64,000 bases of DNA from Tenacibaculum sp. 190130A14a (GTDB taxonomy: Bacteria; Bacteroidota; Bacteroidia; Flavobacteriales; Flavobacteriaceae), in assembly GCF_964048965.1 (NCBI RefSeq), contig NZ_OZ040189.1, positions 62,001 to 126,000 on the forward strand. Reading direction: 5' to 3'. The notes under the pieces are model-generated. The model did not search any database, was not told the origin of the DNA, and was given only the letters and a program-made list of their open reading frames with translations. Of this stretch, positions 52,185 to 60,465 are shown piece after piece. The position numbers were made by a program, and so were the translations under genes. The stretch's first letter is position 1, and every line of letters begins with the position of its first letter.

Positions 52185-53180
52185 ATGAATAAACAACCAA
52201 AAATAGCGGTACTAGGTGGCGGAAGTTGGGCAACTGCTATTGTTAAAATGTTATCTGAAAATTTAGAGACTATAGGATGGTATATGCGAAGTGTATATGC
52301 TATTGAACATATAAAGCGTAATAAACATAACCCGAGTTATTTAAGTTCTGCGGAGTTGCATCCTGAACAATTAGATTTGTCGGATGATATGAATTATATT
52401 GTTGATAAGTACGATGTACTCATCTTTGCAATTCCTTCAGCATTTTTAAAAACAGAACTAGAAAAGTTGTCTTTACCCTTAGAAAAGAAGATTGTTTTTT
52501 CAGCCATAAAAGGTATTGTTCCTGAAAGCGGATTAATTGTTGGAGAACATTTTCATGATATTCACAATGTACCTTTTGAAAATATTGGGGTAATTACAGG
52601 ACCATGTCATGCTGAAGAAGTAGCTATGGAACGTTTATCTTATTTAACAATTGCATGTCAAGATGAACAAAAAGCAAAAGATTTAAGTAAATATATAGCA
52701 GGAAGGTATATTAAAACTAAAATATCAGATGATATTATTGGTACAGAATATGCTGCCATGTTAAAAAATATTTATGCTATTGCTGCGGGAATTGCTCATG
52801 GATTAGGATATGGAGATAATTTCCAATCTGTTTTAATGAGTAATGCCATTAGAGAGATGAAACGTTTTATTAAGAAAGTACATAAAATGAAACGTAATAT
52901 TAATAACTCAGCTTACCTTGGAGACTTACTAGTTACTGGATATTCTGTTTTTAGTAGAAATAGAATGTTTGGTAATATGATTGGTAAAGGATACACCGTA
53001 AAATCGGCAATGTTTGAAATGAGTATGGTAGCAGAAGGATATTATGCCACAAAAAGTGCTTATAATTTGAACAAAAAAAATGGAGCTAAAACTCCTATAA
53101 TTGATGCAGTATATAATGTACTGTACGATAAAAAAGAAGCGAAAGATGAGTTTTTTAAGTTAACAAATAGATTAGATTAG
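52185..53180 (+). CDS. gpsA: Glycerol-3-phosphate dehydrogenase [NAD(P)+]
   Basis: 331 residues. The N-terminal NAD(P) fold AVLGGGSWATAIVKML (about 8-23), the catalytic-region segment TGPCHAEEVAMERLSY, EYAAMLKNIYAIAAGIAHGLGYGDN (active-site Lys) and a C-terminal helical domain ending near 331 are present. It makes sn-glycerol-3-phosphate from DHAP for phospholipid synthesis. A catabolic counterpart, glpD, is 5 kb downstream. Confidence 0.92.
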   Translation: MNKQPKIAVLGGGSWATAIVKMLSENLETIGWYMRSVYAIEHIKRNKHNPSYLSSAELHPEQLDLSDDMNYIVDKYDVLIFAIPSAFLKTELEKLSLPLEKKIVFSAIKGIVPESGLIVGEHFHDIHNVPFENIGVITGPCHAEEVAMERLSYLTIACQDEQKAKDLSKYIAGRYIKTKISDDIIGTEYAAMLKNIYAIAAGIAHGLGYGDNFQSVLMSNAIREMKRFIKKVHKMKRNINNSAYLGDLLVTGYSVFSRNRMFGNMIGKGYTVKSAMFEMSMVAEGYYATKSAYNLNKKNGAKTPIIDAVYNVLYDKKEAKDEFFKLTNRLD

Positions 53181-53406
53181 TTGTTTGCATTTGTACAAAT
53201 AATCCTTCTTATAAAAGGAAACCTCACCAATCGCTCCTTACTAGTTAGTGTTGTGTAGGTCTTGTAAAAAATTACAATAGCAACAAATTTAACCTAAAAT
53301 TCTCATTTACAAAGTTTTTTATAAAAGAATAGTATTTTTTGAATAAAAGTATATTTTTACATAGATTTATTTTTATTTATAACATAGAGTTTAAAATTAA
53401 ACATTA

Positions 53407-54066
53407 ATGAAAACTATTCAAGAAGCAGTTGAGATTACAATTCGTAAAACTCCCTTTATAGAGGAGGCGTTGCATGAGAAATTGATTAATGTATCTTCAT
53501 TGGCGAGATTAATATTGCCAGAGGTTTCACAACTTTTAAAGAAAGAAGTAAAAGTAGGAGCTGTAATGATGGCAATTAATCGTCTATCTCCTGTAAATGA
53601 ATTAAGAGTGCGTAAGAATATAAAACGTTTAGCTCTTAATTTAGGAGATGTAATTGTTCGGTCGGATTTATGTGATTATACATTTAGAAATACCCCATCT
53701 TTATTAAAAGAAATCGCAAAACTTCTAAGTAAATCAGCCGATAGTAATGATTATTTTTTAACCGTTTCTCAAGGTATTTTTGAAACTAATATTGTAATTA
53801 GTAAAAATTTACAACCCTTTATTGAAGATATATTTAAGAAGGAAACTTTAATAAATAATGTAAATGATTTAGCTTCTATTACCATAAAACTTCCTAAAGA
53901 AAACTTAGAACAATCAGGGGTTTATTACTTTATTTTAAAACAATTTGCTTGGGCAAATATTGCCGTTCAAGAAGTTATTTCTACAACACATGAAATGACC
54001 ATTGTTGTAAAAGAAAGAGATGTAAATGAAACCTTTGCCATATTAATGGATTTAAAACTGAACTAA
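53407..54066 (+). CDS. ACT-domain protein, aspartate-kinase-like regulatory module
   Basis: 219 residues without kinase motifs. An N-terminal helical part with TPFIEEALHEKLINVSSLARLILPEV, a segment I associate with short Bacteroidota and archaeal ACT-like proteins, is followed by two ACT-like beta-alpha repeats (YFLTVSQGIFETNIVIS, then SGVYYFILKQFAWANIAVQEVIST). ACT domains bind amino acids and control enzymes. No enzyme domain is attached and the ligand is unknown. It is followed by an MFS permease 17 bases on, suggesting a shared transcript. The 226-base gap before it contains only a 12-bp palindrome ATTTGTACAAAT. Confidence 0.62.
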   Translation: MKTIQEAVEITIRKTPFIEEALHEKLINVSSLARLILPEVSQLLKKEVKVGAVMMAINRLSPVNELRVRKNIKRLALNLGDVIVRSDLCDYTFRNTPSLLKEIAKLLSKSADSNDYFLTVSQGIFETNIVISKNLQPFIEDIFKKETLINNVNDLASITIKLPKENLEQSGVYYFILKQFAWANIAVQEVISTTHEMTIVVKERDVNETFAILMDLKLN

Positions 54067-54083
54067 CTTATTAAACTATTTAC

Positions 54084-55352
54084 ATGGAAAAAAAAGATCC
54101 GTATGCTTCTTTACGAATAAAGGAGTTTAATATTTTTCTTTTGGTTCGTTTTTTATTGGTTTTTGCTTGGTCTATGCAGTTTGTGATTATAGAGTGGGAG
54201 ATATATGCAATGACAAATAGCAAATTAAGTTTAGGTATTATTGGCGCCTGTGAATTTGTTCCAGCCTTTTCAATGGCCTTGTTTGCAGGACATATTGTTG
54301 ATCAAAAAGAAAAAAGAAATCTTTTGGCTTTGTGTATTGCTTTATTCTCGTTGATTAGTTTTGGATTGTACTTTTTAACAACTCCAGAATTTGTTGAAGG
54401 TTGGAGTTCTAATACCGTACTGTACTCTATCTATGCATTAGTATTTTTTGGAGGTTTTTTACGCTCGTTTTTTGGTCCAACTATATTTTCATTAATAGCG
54501 CTTATCGTTCCTAAAAAACTATATCCAAATGCAGCTACTTGGAGTAGTAGCACTTGGCAAGTAGCTACTGTTTTAGGTCCGGCTTTTGCTGGATTTACAA
54601 TTGCTTTTTACGGAGTGCCATTTTCTTTGAATATTGTTTTTTCACTAGTCGTAACTTCTCTATTATTTGTTTTCTTGATAAAGAAAAAGCCAATAATGAA
54701 TCATAAAAAAGGAGAACCAATAGGAAAAAGTTTAAAAGAAGGAATTTCCTTTGTATTCAAAACCAAAGCAATTTTGGGAGCTCTTACTCTTGATATGATT
54801 TCGGTACTGTTTGGAGGAGCAATTGCCTTATTACCCGTTTTTGCTCAAGATATATTGGAAGTAGGAGCGGAAGGTTTTGGTGTATTAAGAGCAGCACCAG
54901 CTGTAGGAGCCTTTTTAACTATGTTAATAACAGCTTATATACCTATCAGTAAAAATGCAGGAATAAAGCTTTTAGCGGCCATTTTTGGATTTGGAATATG
55001 TATTATAGTCTTTGGTTTATCTACTATATTTTGGGTATCTCTGGTTGCTTTATTCTTTAGCGGAGTAACGGATGGTGTTTCTATGGTAATACGACAAACA
55101 ATTTTACAGTTAAAAACGCCTGATCATATGAGAGGTAGAGTTGCTTCAGTGAATTCTATGTTTGTAGGATCTTCTAATGAATTAGGAGCTCTAGAAAGTG
55201 GAGTTACGGCCAAATTGATGGGAACTGTTACTGCAGTAGTTTTTGGAGGAACGATGACTTTAATTACGGTTGCGTCTACTGCGATATTAAATCCAACGCT
55301 ACGAAAACTTGATCTAACTAAGGATATGGAAGAGCACGAAAAGCTTGAATAA
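54084..55352 (+). CDS. MFS permease
   Basis: 422 residues with about twelve membrane helices. The loop between helices 2 and 3 reads AGHIVDQKEKRN, a variant of MFS motif A (G-x3-D-R/K). Domain edges such as GSSNELGALESGV and SSTWQVATVLGPAFAGF resemble the enterobactin-exporter-like/MFS_3 group. Likely substrates include siderophores or drugs, but no neighbouring biosynthetic genes support a choice. It is followed by a hairpin terminator. Confidence 0.87.
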   Translation: MEKKDPYASLRIKEFNIFLLVRFLLVFAWSMQFVIIEWEIYAMTNSKLSLGIIGACEFVPAFSMALFAGHIVDQKEKRNLLALCIALFSLISFGLYFLTTPEFVEGWSSNTVLYSIYALVFFGGFLRSFFGPTIFSLIALIVPKKLYPNAATWSSSTWQVATVLGPAFAGFTIAFYGVPFSLNIVFSLVVTSLLFVFLIKKKPIMNHKKGEPIGKSLKEGISFVFKTKAILGALTLDMISVLFGGAIALLPVFAQDILEVGAEGFGVLRAAPAVGAFLTMLITAYIPISKNAGIKLLAAIFGFGICIIVFGLSTIFWVSLVALFFSGVTDGVSMVIRQTILQLKTPDHMRGRVASVNSMFVGSSNELGALESGVTAKLMGTVTAVVFGGTMTLITVASTAILNPTLRKLDLTKDMEEHEKLE

Positions 55353-55366
55353 AATTTAAATTATAT

Positions 55367-55398
55367 AAAAAAGGAAGCTCATGAGCCTCCTTTTTTTT
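55367..55398 (+). terminator. Terminator after the MFS gene
   Basis: Near-perfect hairpin AAAAAAGGAAGCTC / GAGCCTCCTTTTTT, with one mismatch near the middle, followed by a T run. Confidence 0.82.
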
Positions 55399-55469
55399 GT
55401 TTAATAATAATGAATACAATATAGTTGTTTAAACAAATTAGATTTTTTGAGAAAAAAGACTAAAAAGGG

Positions 55470-55477
55470 TATTTTTG
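55470..55477 (+). promoter_or_regulatory. -7 element immediately before the DUF11 protein gene
   Basis: TATTTTTG ends five bases before the ATG at 55483, implying a leaderless or near-leaderless transcript and ruling out the earlier in-frame start at 55447. Confidence 0.42.
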
Positions 55478-55482
55478 TTATA

Positions 55483-57054
55483 ATGAAGAAAGTCCCTCTA
55501 TTAATTTTATTGATTTATGTAAATGTTTTTGCTCAAACAGGTCCTGGAGGAGTTGGAACGAATGATGGTAGCTCAGACTTAATTATGTGGTACCGAACAG
55601 ACAATGGAGTTAATAACTCTGGAACAAACGTTACAGGTTGGACCAATTCTGCAGGATATACAGCGCATGACATGTCTCAAAATGGAAATGCTCCTCAATT
55701 AATTACTGGTTCATTAAATGGTTATGATGAAATTCAGTTTAATAGGACAGGGATATTACGAACAGGCTTAAACCTAACCACCAGTAACTTTGTTACAAAT
55801 CAAGCATCTTCATTTATATATGCAAAAGCAAATTCGATAACTTCTTCATGGCCATATTCTACATTACCACATCAACGTCAACGATTTTCATGTCATATTC
55901 CATGGTCTGATAGTACAGTTTATTTTGATATAGGACAATGCTGTACTACCAATGCAAGAATTCAAGTAGGAGGGTTATCTAATTTAACCAATTATTCTTT
56001 ATGGTCTTATGACGCGAACCCTTCTACAGGGAAGCAACTCTATAGAAATGGAACTCTATTGCAGAATAGAGCAAATACCAGAGTATATACTAGTCATGCC
56101 TCACACAGATTTGGGTTAGGAGATAATTTCAATGGCAATATGACAGAGGTAATTATTTTTAGATCGAAAGTGAATACTGCTCAAAGAATTATAATTGATA
56201 ATTATTTAACCGCAAAGTATAATCAGTCTTTAGCATCTATTGATTTTTATGACGAAGATACTTCAGGAGGAAATTTTGATCATAAAGTTGCAGGAATAGG
56301 TCAGGCATCCGATGGATCTAACCACACCAATTCTCAAGGAACAGGAATAATTAGTATTAACTCTCCTTCAAATTTAAGTAATAATGAATATCTTTTTTGG
56401 GGTGAAGATTTGATAAATGCGAACTATGATTTTTCTGCAGTAGGTGCGCCAAGTAAAAGATATCGTTTAGATACGAAGTGGAGAGTTAGTGAAACGGGTG
56501 ATGTAGGTACTGTTAATTTTTCAGTAAATGCATCAGATATAGATTTAACAGGTGCACCAACAGGAATTCTTAAGTTGGTAAGAAGTACAGTTTCTAACTT
56601 CAGTACAGTTTCAGAAGAGTATGACTTAACACTTGCTGGAGGTGTATATTCTGCAACAATTTCTTTTAATGATAATGATTATTTCACACTTGAAGTTGTG
56701 CCAACATCTGACTTACATCTGACTAAAACGGTAAATTCAGCAATTCCGAAAGTAGGAGAAGGAATAGTTTTTACATTAACAATTATGAATGATGGTCCAC
56801 AAGAAGCAACAAATGTTGTGGTAAGAGACCTATTGCCTTCAGCATTAACTTATGATATCGGAAACTCAGTAATTAGTACAGGAACTTACGATTCAGTAAG
56901 TGGAGATTGGAGCATACCAAGTATTCCGAATGGAGCATCAAGAAGTATTCAAATAGCAGCAACAATTAATAGTGCAGGAATTATTACAAATACTGCTGAA
57001 GTAATAAGTTTAGATCAAGAGGACCCTGATGCTACATCGAATAATCAAAACTAA
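55483..57054 (+). CDS. Secreted DUF11-containing protein lacking a sorting domain
   Basis: 523 residues from the ATG at 55483. A signal peptide (MKKVPLLILLIYVNVFA|QT) is followed by a lectin-like beta-sandwich region (LIMWYRTDNGVNNSGTNVTGW, FNGNMTEVIIFRSK, residues about 25-235) and a second beta domain. One DUF11 repeat (DLHLTKTVNSAIPKVGEGIVFTL, about 410-515) ends the protein. Homologous proteins usually continue with more DUF11 repeats and a C-terminal type IX domain; here the gene stops after DPDATSNNQN and a terminator follows within ten bases. It is probably a shortened surface protein, or one using another export route. Confidence 0.75.
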   Translation: MKKVPLLILLIYVNVFAQTGPGGVGTNDGSSDLIMWYRTDNGVNNSGTNVTGWTNSAGYTAHDMSQNGNAPQLITGSLNGYDEIQFNRTGILRTGLNLTTSNFVTNQASSFIYAKANSITSSWPYSTLPHQRQRFSCHIPWSDSTVYFDIGQCCTTNARIQVGGLSNLTNYSLWSYDANPSTGKQLYRNGTLLQNRANTRVYTSHASHRFGLGDNFNGNMTEVIIFRSKVNTAQRIIIDNYLTAKYNQSLASIDFYDEDTSGGNFDHKVAGIGQASDGSNHTNSQGTGIISINSPSNLSNNEYLFWGEDLINANYDFSAVGAPSKRYRLDTKWRVSETGDVGTVNFSVNASDIDLTGAPTGILKLVRSTVSNFSTVSEEYDLTLAGGVYSATISFNDNDYFTLEVVPTSDLHLTKTVNSAIPKVGEGIVFTLTIMNDGPQEATNVVVRDLLPSALTYDIGNSVISTGTYDSVSGDWSIPSIPNGASRSIQIAATINSAGIITNTAEVISLDQEDPDATSNNQN

Positions 57055-57063
57055 AAAAGACAT

Positions 57064-57095
57064 AAAAAAAAGGAAGCTGAAAAGCTTCCTTTTTT
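57064..57095. terminator. Bidirectional terminator after the DUF11 gene
   Basis: Stem AGGAAGCT (57071-57078), loop GAAA, stem AGCTTCCT (57083-57090), with A and T tracts. The stem is the same as in the terminator at 6091-6110. Confidence 0.86.
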
Positions 57096-57115
57096 ATTTG
57101 ATATTATTTTTAAAA

Positions 57116-57619
57116 CTACGACATATCGTAATAAGTAATTTTTGTTATAGTATTTGAAGCGTCAAAATCGATATTAATAAATAAATCGCAGTCTTCACAA
57201 GGAGAGTATAAGATACTCTTAGCACCATTTCTAGCTGTACTAACCTTAACCTCACCTAATTTACTGATATTATCTCCAACAGCAACAGTAACACCTTTTA
57301 TGGCAAAAGTATTTTTATTGGTACTTATTTCAAAAGACTCTATATATGCCTTTTTCTTGTTTAATGTTGAAAAATCAAGTTTAAAACCGTCATATCTAAA
57401 TTGATAATAACTATTATTAACCGTTACATTGTAAGATGCAGGAGCTCCAAAAAAAGCTTCAACTTTATCTTTTTTTCCGTAGGTCTTTTTTAAATCAGAA
57501 AGTGTGGTACTATTTATTTTAATATTGTCAATATCTGATGCAGATACAACGTTTACTGTTTGACCTTTTGCAACCAAACACACAAATGTGAATACCAGTA
57601 CTAATAATTTTTGTTTCAT
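57116..57619 (-). CDS. Secreted hypothetical protein
   Basis: 167 residues from the ATG at 57619 (MKQKLLVLVFTFVCLVAKG), whose N-terminus is a signal peptide; the earlier ATG at 57634 gives a poorer signal. The mature part (VNVVSASDIDNIKINSTTLSDLKKTYG, then a FFGAPASYNVTVNN segment) is beta-rich with a CEDC pair near the C-terminus (about residue 145). I recognise no family. A -7 element at 57678-57685 would give a 58-base leader. It may be periplasmic or secreted. Confidence 0.55.
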   Translation of the reverse strand: MKQKLLVLVFTFVCLVAKGQTVNVVSASDIDNIKINSTTLSDLKKTYGKKDKVEAFFGAPASYNVTVNNSYYQFRYDGFKLDFSTLNKKKAYIESFEISTNKNTFAIKGVTVAVGDNISKLGEVKVSTARNGAKSILYSPCEDCDLFINIDFDASNTITKITYYDMS

Positions 57620-57677
57620 AATTGGGGAAAACATTTAATGGTTAACGAACTATTATTAGGGATAGTTTTTGGAAGTG

Positions 57678-57685
57678 CAAATATA
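57678..57685 (-). promoter_or_regulatory. -7 promoter element for the hypothetical gene at 57116-57619
   Basis: Minus-strand TATATTTG, 58 bases before the chosen ATG, a longer spacing than elsewhere in the window. Confidence 0.4.
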
Positions 57686-57720
57686 TAATTCTTTTTTTAG
57701 CTGAAAATCATAATTTATTG

Positions 57721-59370
57721 TTAAGCAAAATTAATAGCAATAGCTATTTTATCATTTAATTTTTGCAATTGGTTTTGAGTAGTGGTATCATCCCAATTAA
57801 AATAGTTTTTAAACTCCGTTAAAGTAAAGTTTTTAAATAGATCAACACTTGGTTTATCAAAGAATAAGCGACCAGTTCTACGCATAAAAAAGTCGGTAGG
57901 GGTGCAGGTCATTTCGTGCTGGATTGTAAACCAAATTTCAGCTTTTAACAAACGTTGATCAATATTTTCAATTGTAGTAAACTCATCAAATTTATCAAGA
58001 ATTACGTCCGTTTGTTTTCCATAGTTATGCACAAGATAATTGGCATCTTGTTTAGTCAAACCATCAACTTTAATTCGTTTAGCAACTTGTTTTGTATACA
58101 GTTTTACTGATTTGTAATTTTGAAAAGGACCACCAGTTAATATTATATCTTCTGTTTGTATTGGTTCAAATTCGGTTTCAAAACGCCTTTTCATTTTTTT
58201 AGCTATAATATCAACAATTCGTTCAGCCATTTTTCTATAGCCAGTTAACTTACCACCGGCAATAGAAATCAGTTTGGTGTCAGAAACAAAAATTTCATCT
58301 TTACGAGACAACTCAGAGGCAGATTTACCTTCTTCATGAATTAAAGGTCTTAAACCTGCCCAAGAAGACTCAATATCTTCGAGAGTAAGGTGAATCTCAG
58401 GAAACATATTGTTTACCGCTTCTATTAAATACAAAGCATCTACAATACTGGTCTCAACCTTATCTTTGTTTTCTTGATAATTAGTATCGGTAGTACCAAA
58501 ATAAGTAACTTTTCCTCTCGGAATAGCAAACATCATTCTACCATCTGGAATATCAAAATATACAGATTGTTTTACTGGTAATTTTTCATGAGGAACAACT
58601 AAATGTACTCCTTTAGTTAAGTGTAAACGTTTGCCTATTTTAGAATTATTTATTTGACGTAATTCATCTACCCATGGTCCTGCAGCATTTACAACGTATT
58701 TAGCCTTTATGTCAAACTGCTTACCGTTAAATGTATCTGTAACAGAAGCTCCTACTACACGTTTATCTTCATAAATAAATTCAGTAGCTTCTGTATAGTT
58801 AATAATTTGTGCATCATATTGACTAGCCGTTTTTAAAATTTCAATGGTTAAACGTGCATCATCAGTACGATATTCGGCATAAAACCCTGCTCCATTTAAT
58901 ATACTTTCTGGTAATAGCGGTTCTTTTTCTAAAGCCTCTTGTTTATCTAGCATTTTGCGTTTGTCATCACCTTCTACAGATGCTAATACATCGTATACTT
59001 TTAAACCAATTGAAGTTAACCAAGAACCATAAGTTCCTCCTTCAATAAGTGGTAAAATCATTTTTTCAGGGATCACTAAATGAGGAGCTAGTTTATGAAC
59101 AATAGCTCTTTCTGTACCTACTTCTTTTACTAACCAAAAATCAAACTGTTTCAAGTATCGTAAACCTCCATGAATAAGTTTTGTAGATTTACTAGAAGTA
59201 CCAGATGCGAAGTCATTTTTTTCAATTAGAGCTACTTTCATACCTCTTGAGGCAGCATCAAGGGCAATACCAGCACCTGTAATTCCTCCTCCAATGATTA
59301 AAACATCAAATTCAGTATTTTGTAATTCTTGTTGAATATTTGTTCGATTAAAAAATGAAAAGTTGTTCAT
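57721..59370 (-). CDS. glpD: Aerobic glycerol-3-phosphate dehydrogenase
   Basis: 549 residues from the ATG at 59370; the upstream ATG at 59400 would precede the -7 element at 59389-59396. The FAD site DVLIIGGGITGAGIALDAASRG (about 20-42), FASGTSSKSTKLIHGGLRYL, RTDDARLTIEILKTA and PWVDELRQI segments and the C-terminal DAO-C domain (about 410-520) define GlpD. It oxidises G3P to DHAP at the membrane and feeds quinone. With gpsA it gives both directions of G3P metabolism; no glpK or glpF is nearby. Confidence 0.93.
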   Translation of the reverse strand: MNNFSFFNRTNIQQELQNTEFDVLIIGGGITGAGIALDAASRGMKVALIEKNDFASGTSSKSTKLIHGGLRYLKQFDFWLVKEVGTERAIVHKLAPHLVIPEKMILPLIEGGTYGSWLTSIGLKVYDVLASVEGDDKRKMLDKQEALEKEPLLPESILNGAGFYAEYRTDDARLTIEILKTASQYDAQIINYTEATEFIYEDKRVVGASVTDTFNGKQFDIKAKYVVNAAGPWVDELRQINNSKIGKRLHLTKGVHLVVPHEKLPVKQSVYFDIPDGRMMFAIPRGKVTYFGTTDTNYQENKDKVETSIVDALYLIEAVNNMFPEIHLTLEDIESSWAGLRPLIHEEGKSASELSRKDEIFVSDTKLISIAGGKLTGYRKMAERIVDIIAKKMKRRFETEFEPIQTEDIILTGGPFQNYKSVKLYTKQVAKRIKVDGLTKQDANYLVHNYGKQTDVILDKFDEFTTIENIDQRLLKAEIWFTIQHEMTCTPTDFFMRRTGRLFFDKPSVDLFKNFTLTEFKNYFNWDDTTTQNQLQKLNDKIAIAINFA

Positions 59371-59388
59371 AGAAGTCTTTTTACCAAA

Positions 59389-59396
59389 CAAAAATA
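59389..59396 (-). promoter_or_regulatory. -7 promoter element for glpD
   Basis: Minus-strand TATTTTTG (TAnnTTTG), 18 bases before the ATG at 59370. Confidence 0.52.
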
Positions 59397-59422
59397 ACAA
59401 TAAAAAAGAGTTGATTTTAAAG

Positions 59423-59456
59423 AAAAAAGAGCCGAAAAATTAATTCGACTCTTTTT
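59423..59456 (-). terminator. Terminator of the tandem YHS operon
   Basis: Imperfect stem GAGCCGAA / TTCGACTC with a seven-base loop, with A and T tracts outside. On the minus strand it follows the second YHS gene's stop by about 20 bases. Confidence 0.65.
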
Positions 59457-59477
59457 CCCCGCAATAAAACAAATCGT

Positions 59478-59915
59478 TTATTGATTTATTTTAGGCCAGT
59501 TTATATCTGCTTGTTTTTGTAAATCTTCGGCACCTTCTTTTAACCAAAGGTCTAATGTGTTGGTTCCCCATGCATTATAAAACAAATACAACTTATTGTC
59601 TCTTATTTCGAAAGTCTTAGGATTTATAGCAACTTTTTCACCAGTTTTACCAATTGCATATGCACAGTACCCACCATATTGTGGAATATAACTTGTTGGG
59701 CTTTTTTTGAATTTTTCTAAATTTTTCCTTGAAGAAAACCTAAACTTAACGCCATCATAGATTGTAGAAAAATCTTTCTTTCCTTTTTTGGCTTCATTAT
59801 CAAAATAAGACACAACGTCGTAACCATTAGCAATGGCTCCTTTTTTAACATTGTATTGTTGTGAAAATGCTATTGTAGAGAACAACAACATTAAAAAAGT
59901 AACAATTTTCTTCAT
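59478..59915 (-). CDS. Secreted YHS domain protein (second copy)
   Basis: 145 residues with a signal peptide (MKKIVTFLMLLFSTIAFS|QQ) and a YHS-like domain: GYDVVSYFDNEAKKGKKDF, KFRFSSRKNLEKFKKSPTSYIPQYGGYCAYAIG and KLYLFYNAWG. YHS domains occur in metal-handling proteins and in copper ATPases. Related periplasmic YHS proteins sit beside copper or heavy-metal genes, but none is seen here. It follows a paralogue by 11 bases and is about half identical to it by eye; the two are likely a tandem duplication. Confidence 0.83.
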   Translation of the reverse strand: MKKIVTFLMLLFSTIAFSQQYNVKKGAIANGYDVVSYFDNEAKKGKKDFSTIYDGVKFRFSSRKNLEKFKKSPTSYIPQYGGYCAYAIGKTGEKVAINPKTFEIRDNKLYLFYNAWGTNTLDLWLKEGAEDLQKQADINWPKINQ

Positions 59916-59926
59916 ATACTTTCGAG

Positions 59927-60379
59927 TTATTTTTTAAGCTTTAAAGTTTCCCAGTTTTTATCACCTTTATGTTGTCTTTTTTTAACATCTCCTTCTTGCC
60001 AATCACTTAATTTACTACCAATCCAAGAGCTATAAAAAAGATATAATTTTCCATCTCTTATTTCAAAAACTTCTGGATCTATGTACATTTTCTTATTCTT
60101 TTCAGCAATTGCATAAGCACAATACCCACCATATTGTGGAATGTATTTAGCAGGGTCTTCATTAAAAGCGTTTAAATTCTCTTCTGAAGAAAATTTAAAT
60201 TTAGCCCCATCATAGGTAGTTTGGAACTTCTTTTTCCCTTCTAAAGGAGCGTCATTATTAAAATAGGATACCAAATCATAACCTTCAGCAACATAACCTT
60301 TTTTGGTATTATAATCTGTGTGTTGAGCAAAGATTAGCGATGAGGTAAAAAACAATAAAAAAGTGAAAATGTTCTTCAT
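59927..60379 (-). CDS. Secreted YHS domain protein (first copy)
   Basis: 150 residues. Signal peptide MKNIFTFLLFFTSSLIFA|QH, then KKGYVAEGYDLVSYFNNDAPLEGKKKF and DPAKYIPQYGGYCAYAIAEKNKK, with KLYLFYSSWIG near the end. It leads the pair and has the -7 element at 60417-60424. The conserved PQYGGYCAYA core, with a single Cys, is shared with the second copy. A soft-metal role is inference. Confidence 0.83.
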   Translation of the reverse strand: MKNIFTFLLFFTSSLIFAQHTDYNTKKGYVAEGYDLVSYFNNDAPLEGKKKFQTTYDGAKFKFSSEENLNAFNEDPAKYIPQYGGYCAYAIAEKNKKMYIDPEVFEIRDGKLYLFYSSWIGSKLSDWQEGDVKKRQHKGDKNWETLKLKK

Positions 60380-60416
60380 AAGTAAATAGTTTCCAATGTT
60401 GTCGCTTCTTAAAAGG

Positions 60417-60424
60417 CAAACTTA
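60417..60424 (-). promoter_or_regulatory. -7 promoter element for the YHS pair
   Basis: Minus-strand TAAGTTTG, 37 bases before the first YHS ATG. Confidence 0.48.
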
Positions 60425-60465
60425 CAAATACTAAAAAAATGTTCAATTTTATAGAAATGAAAACT

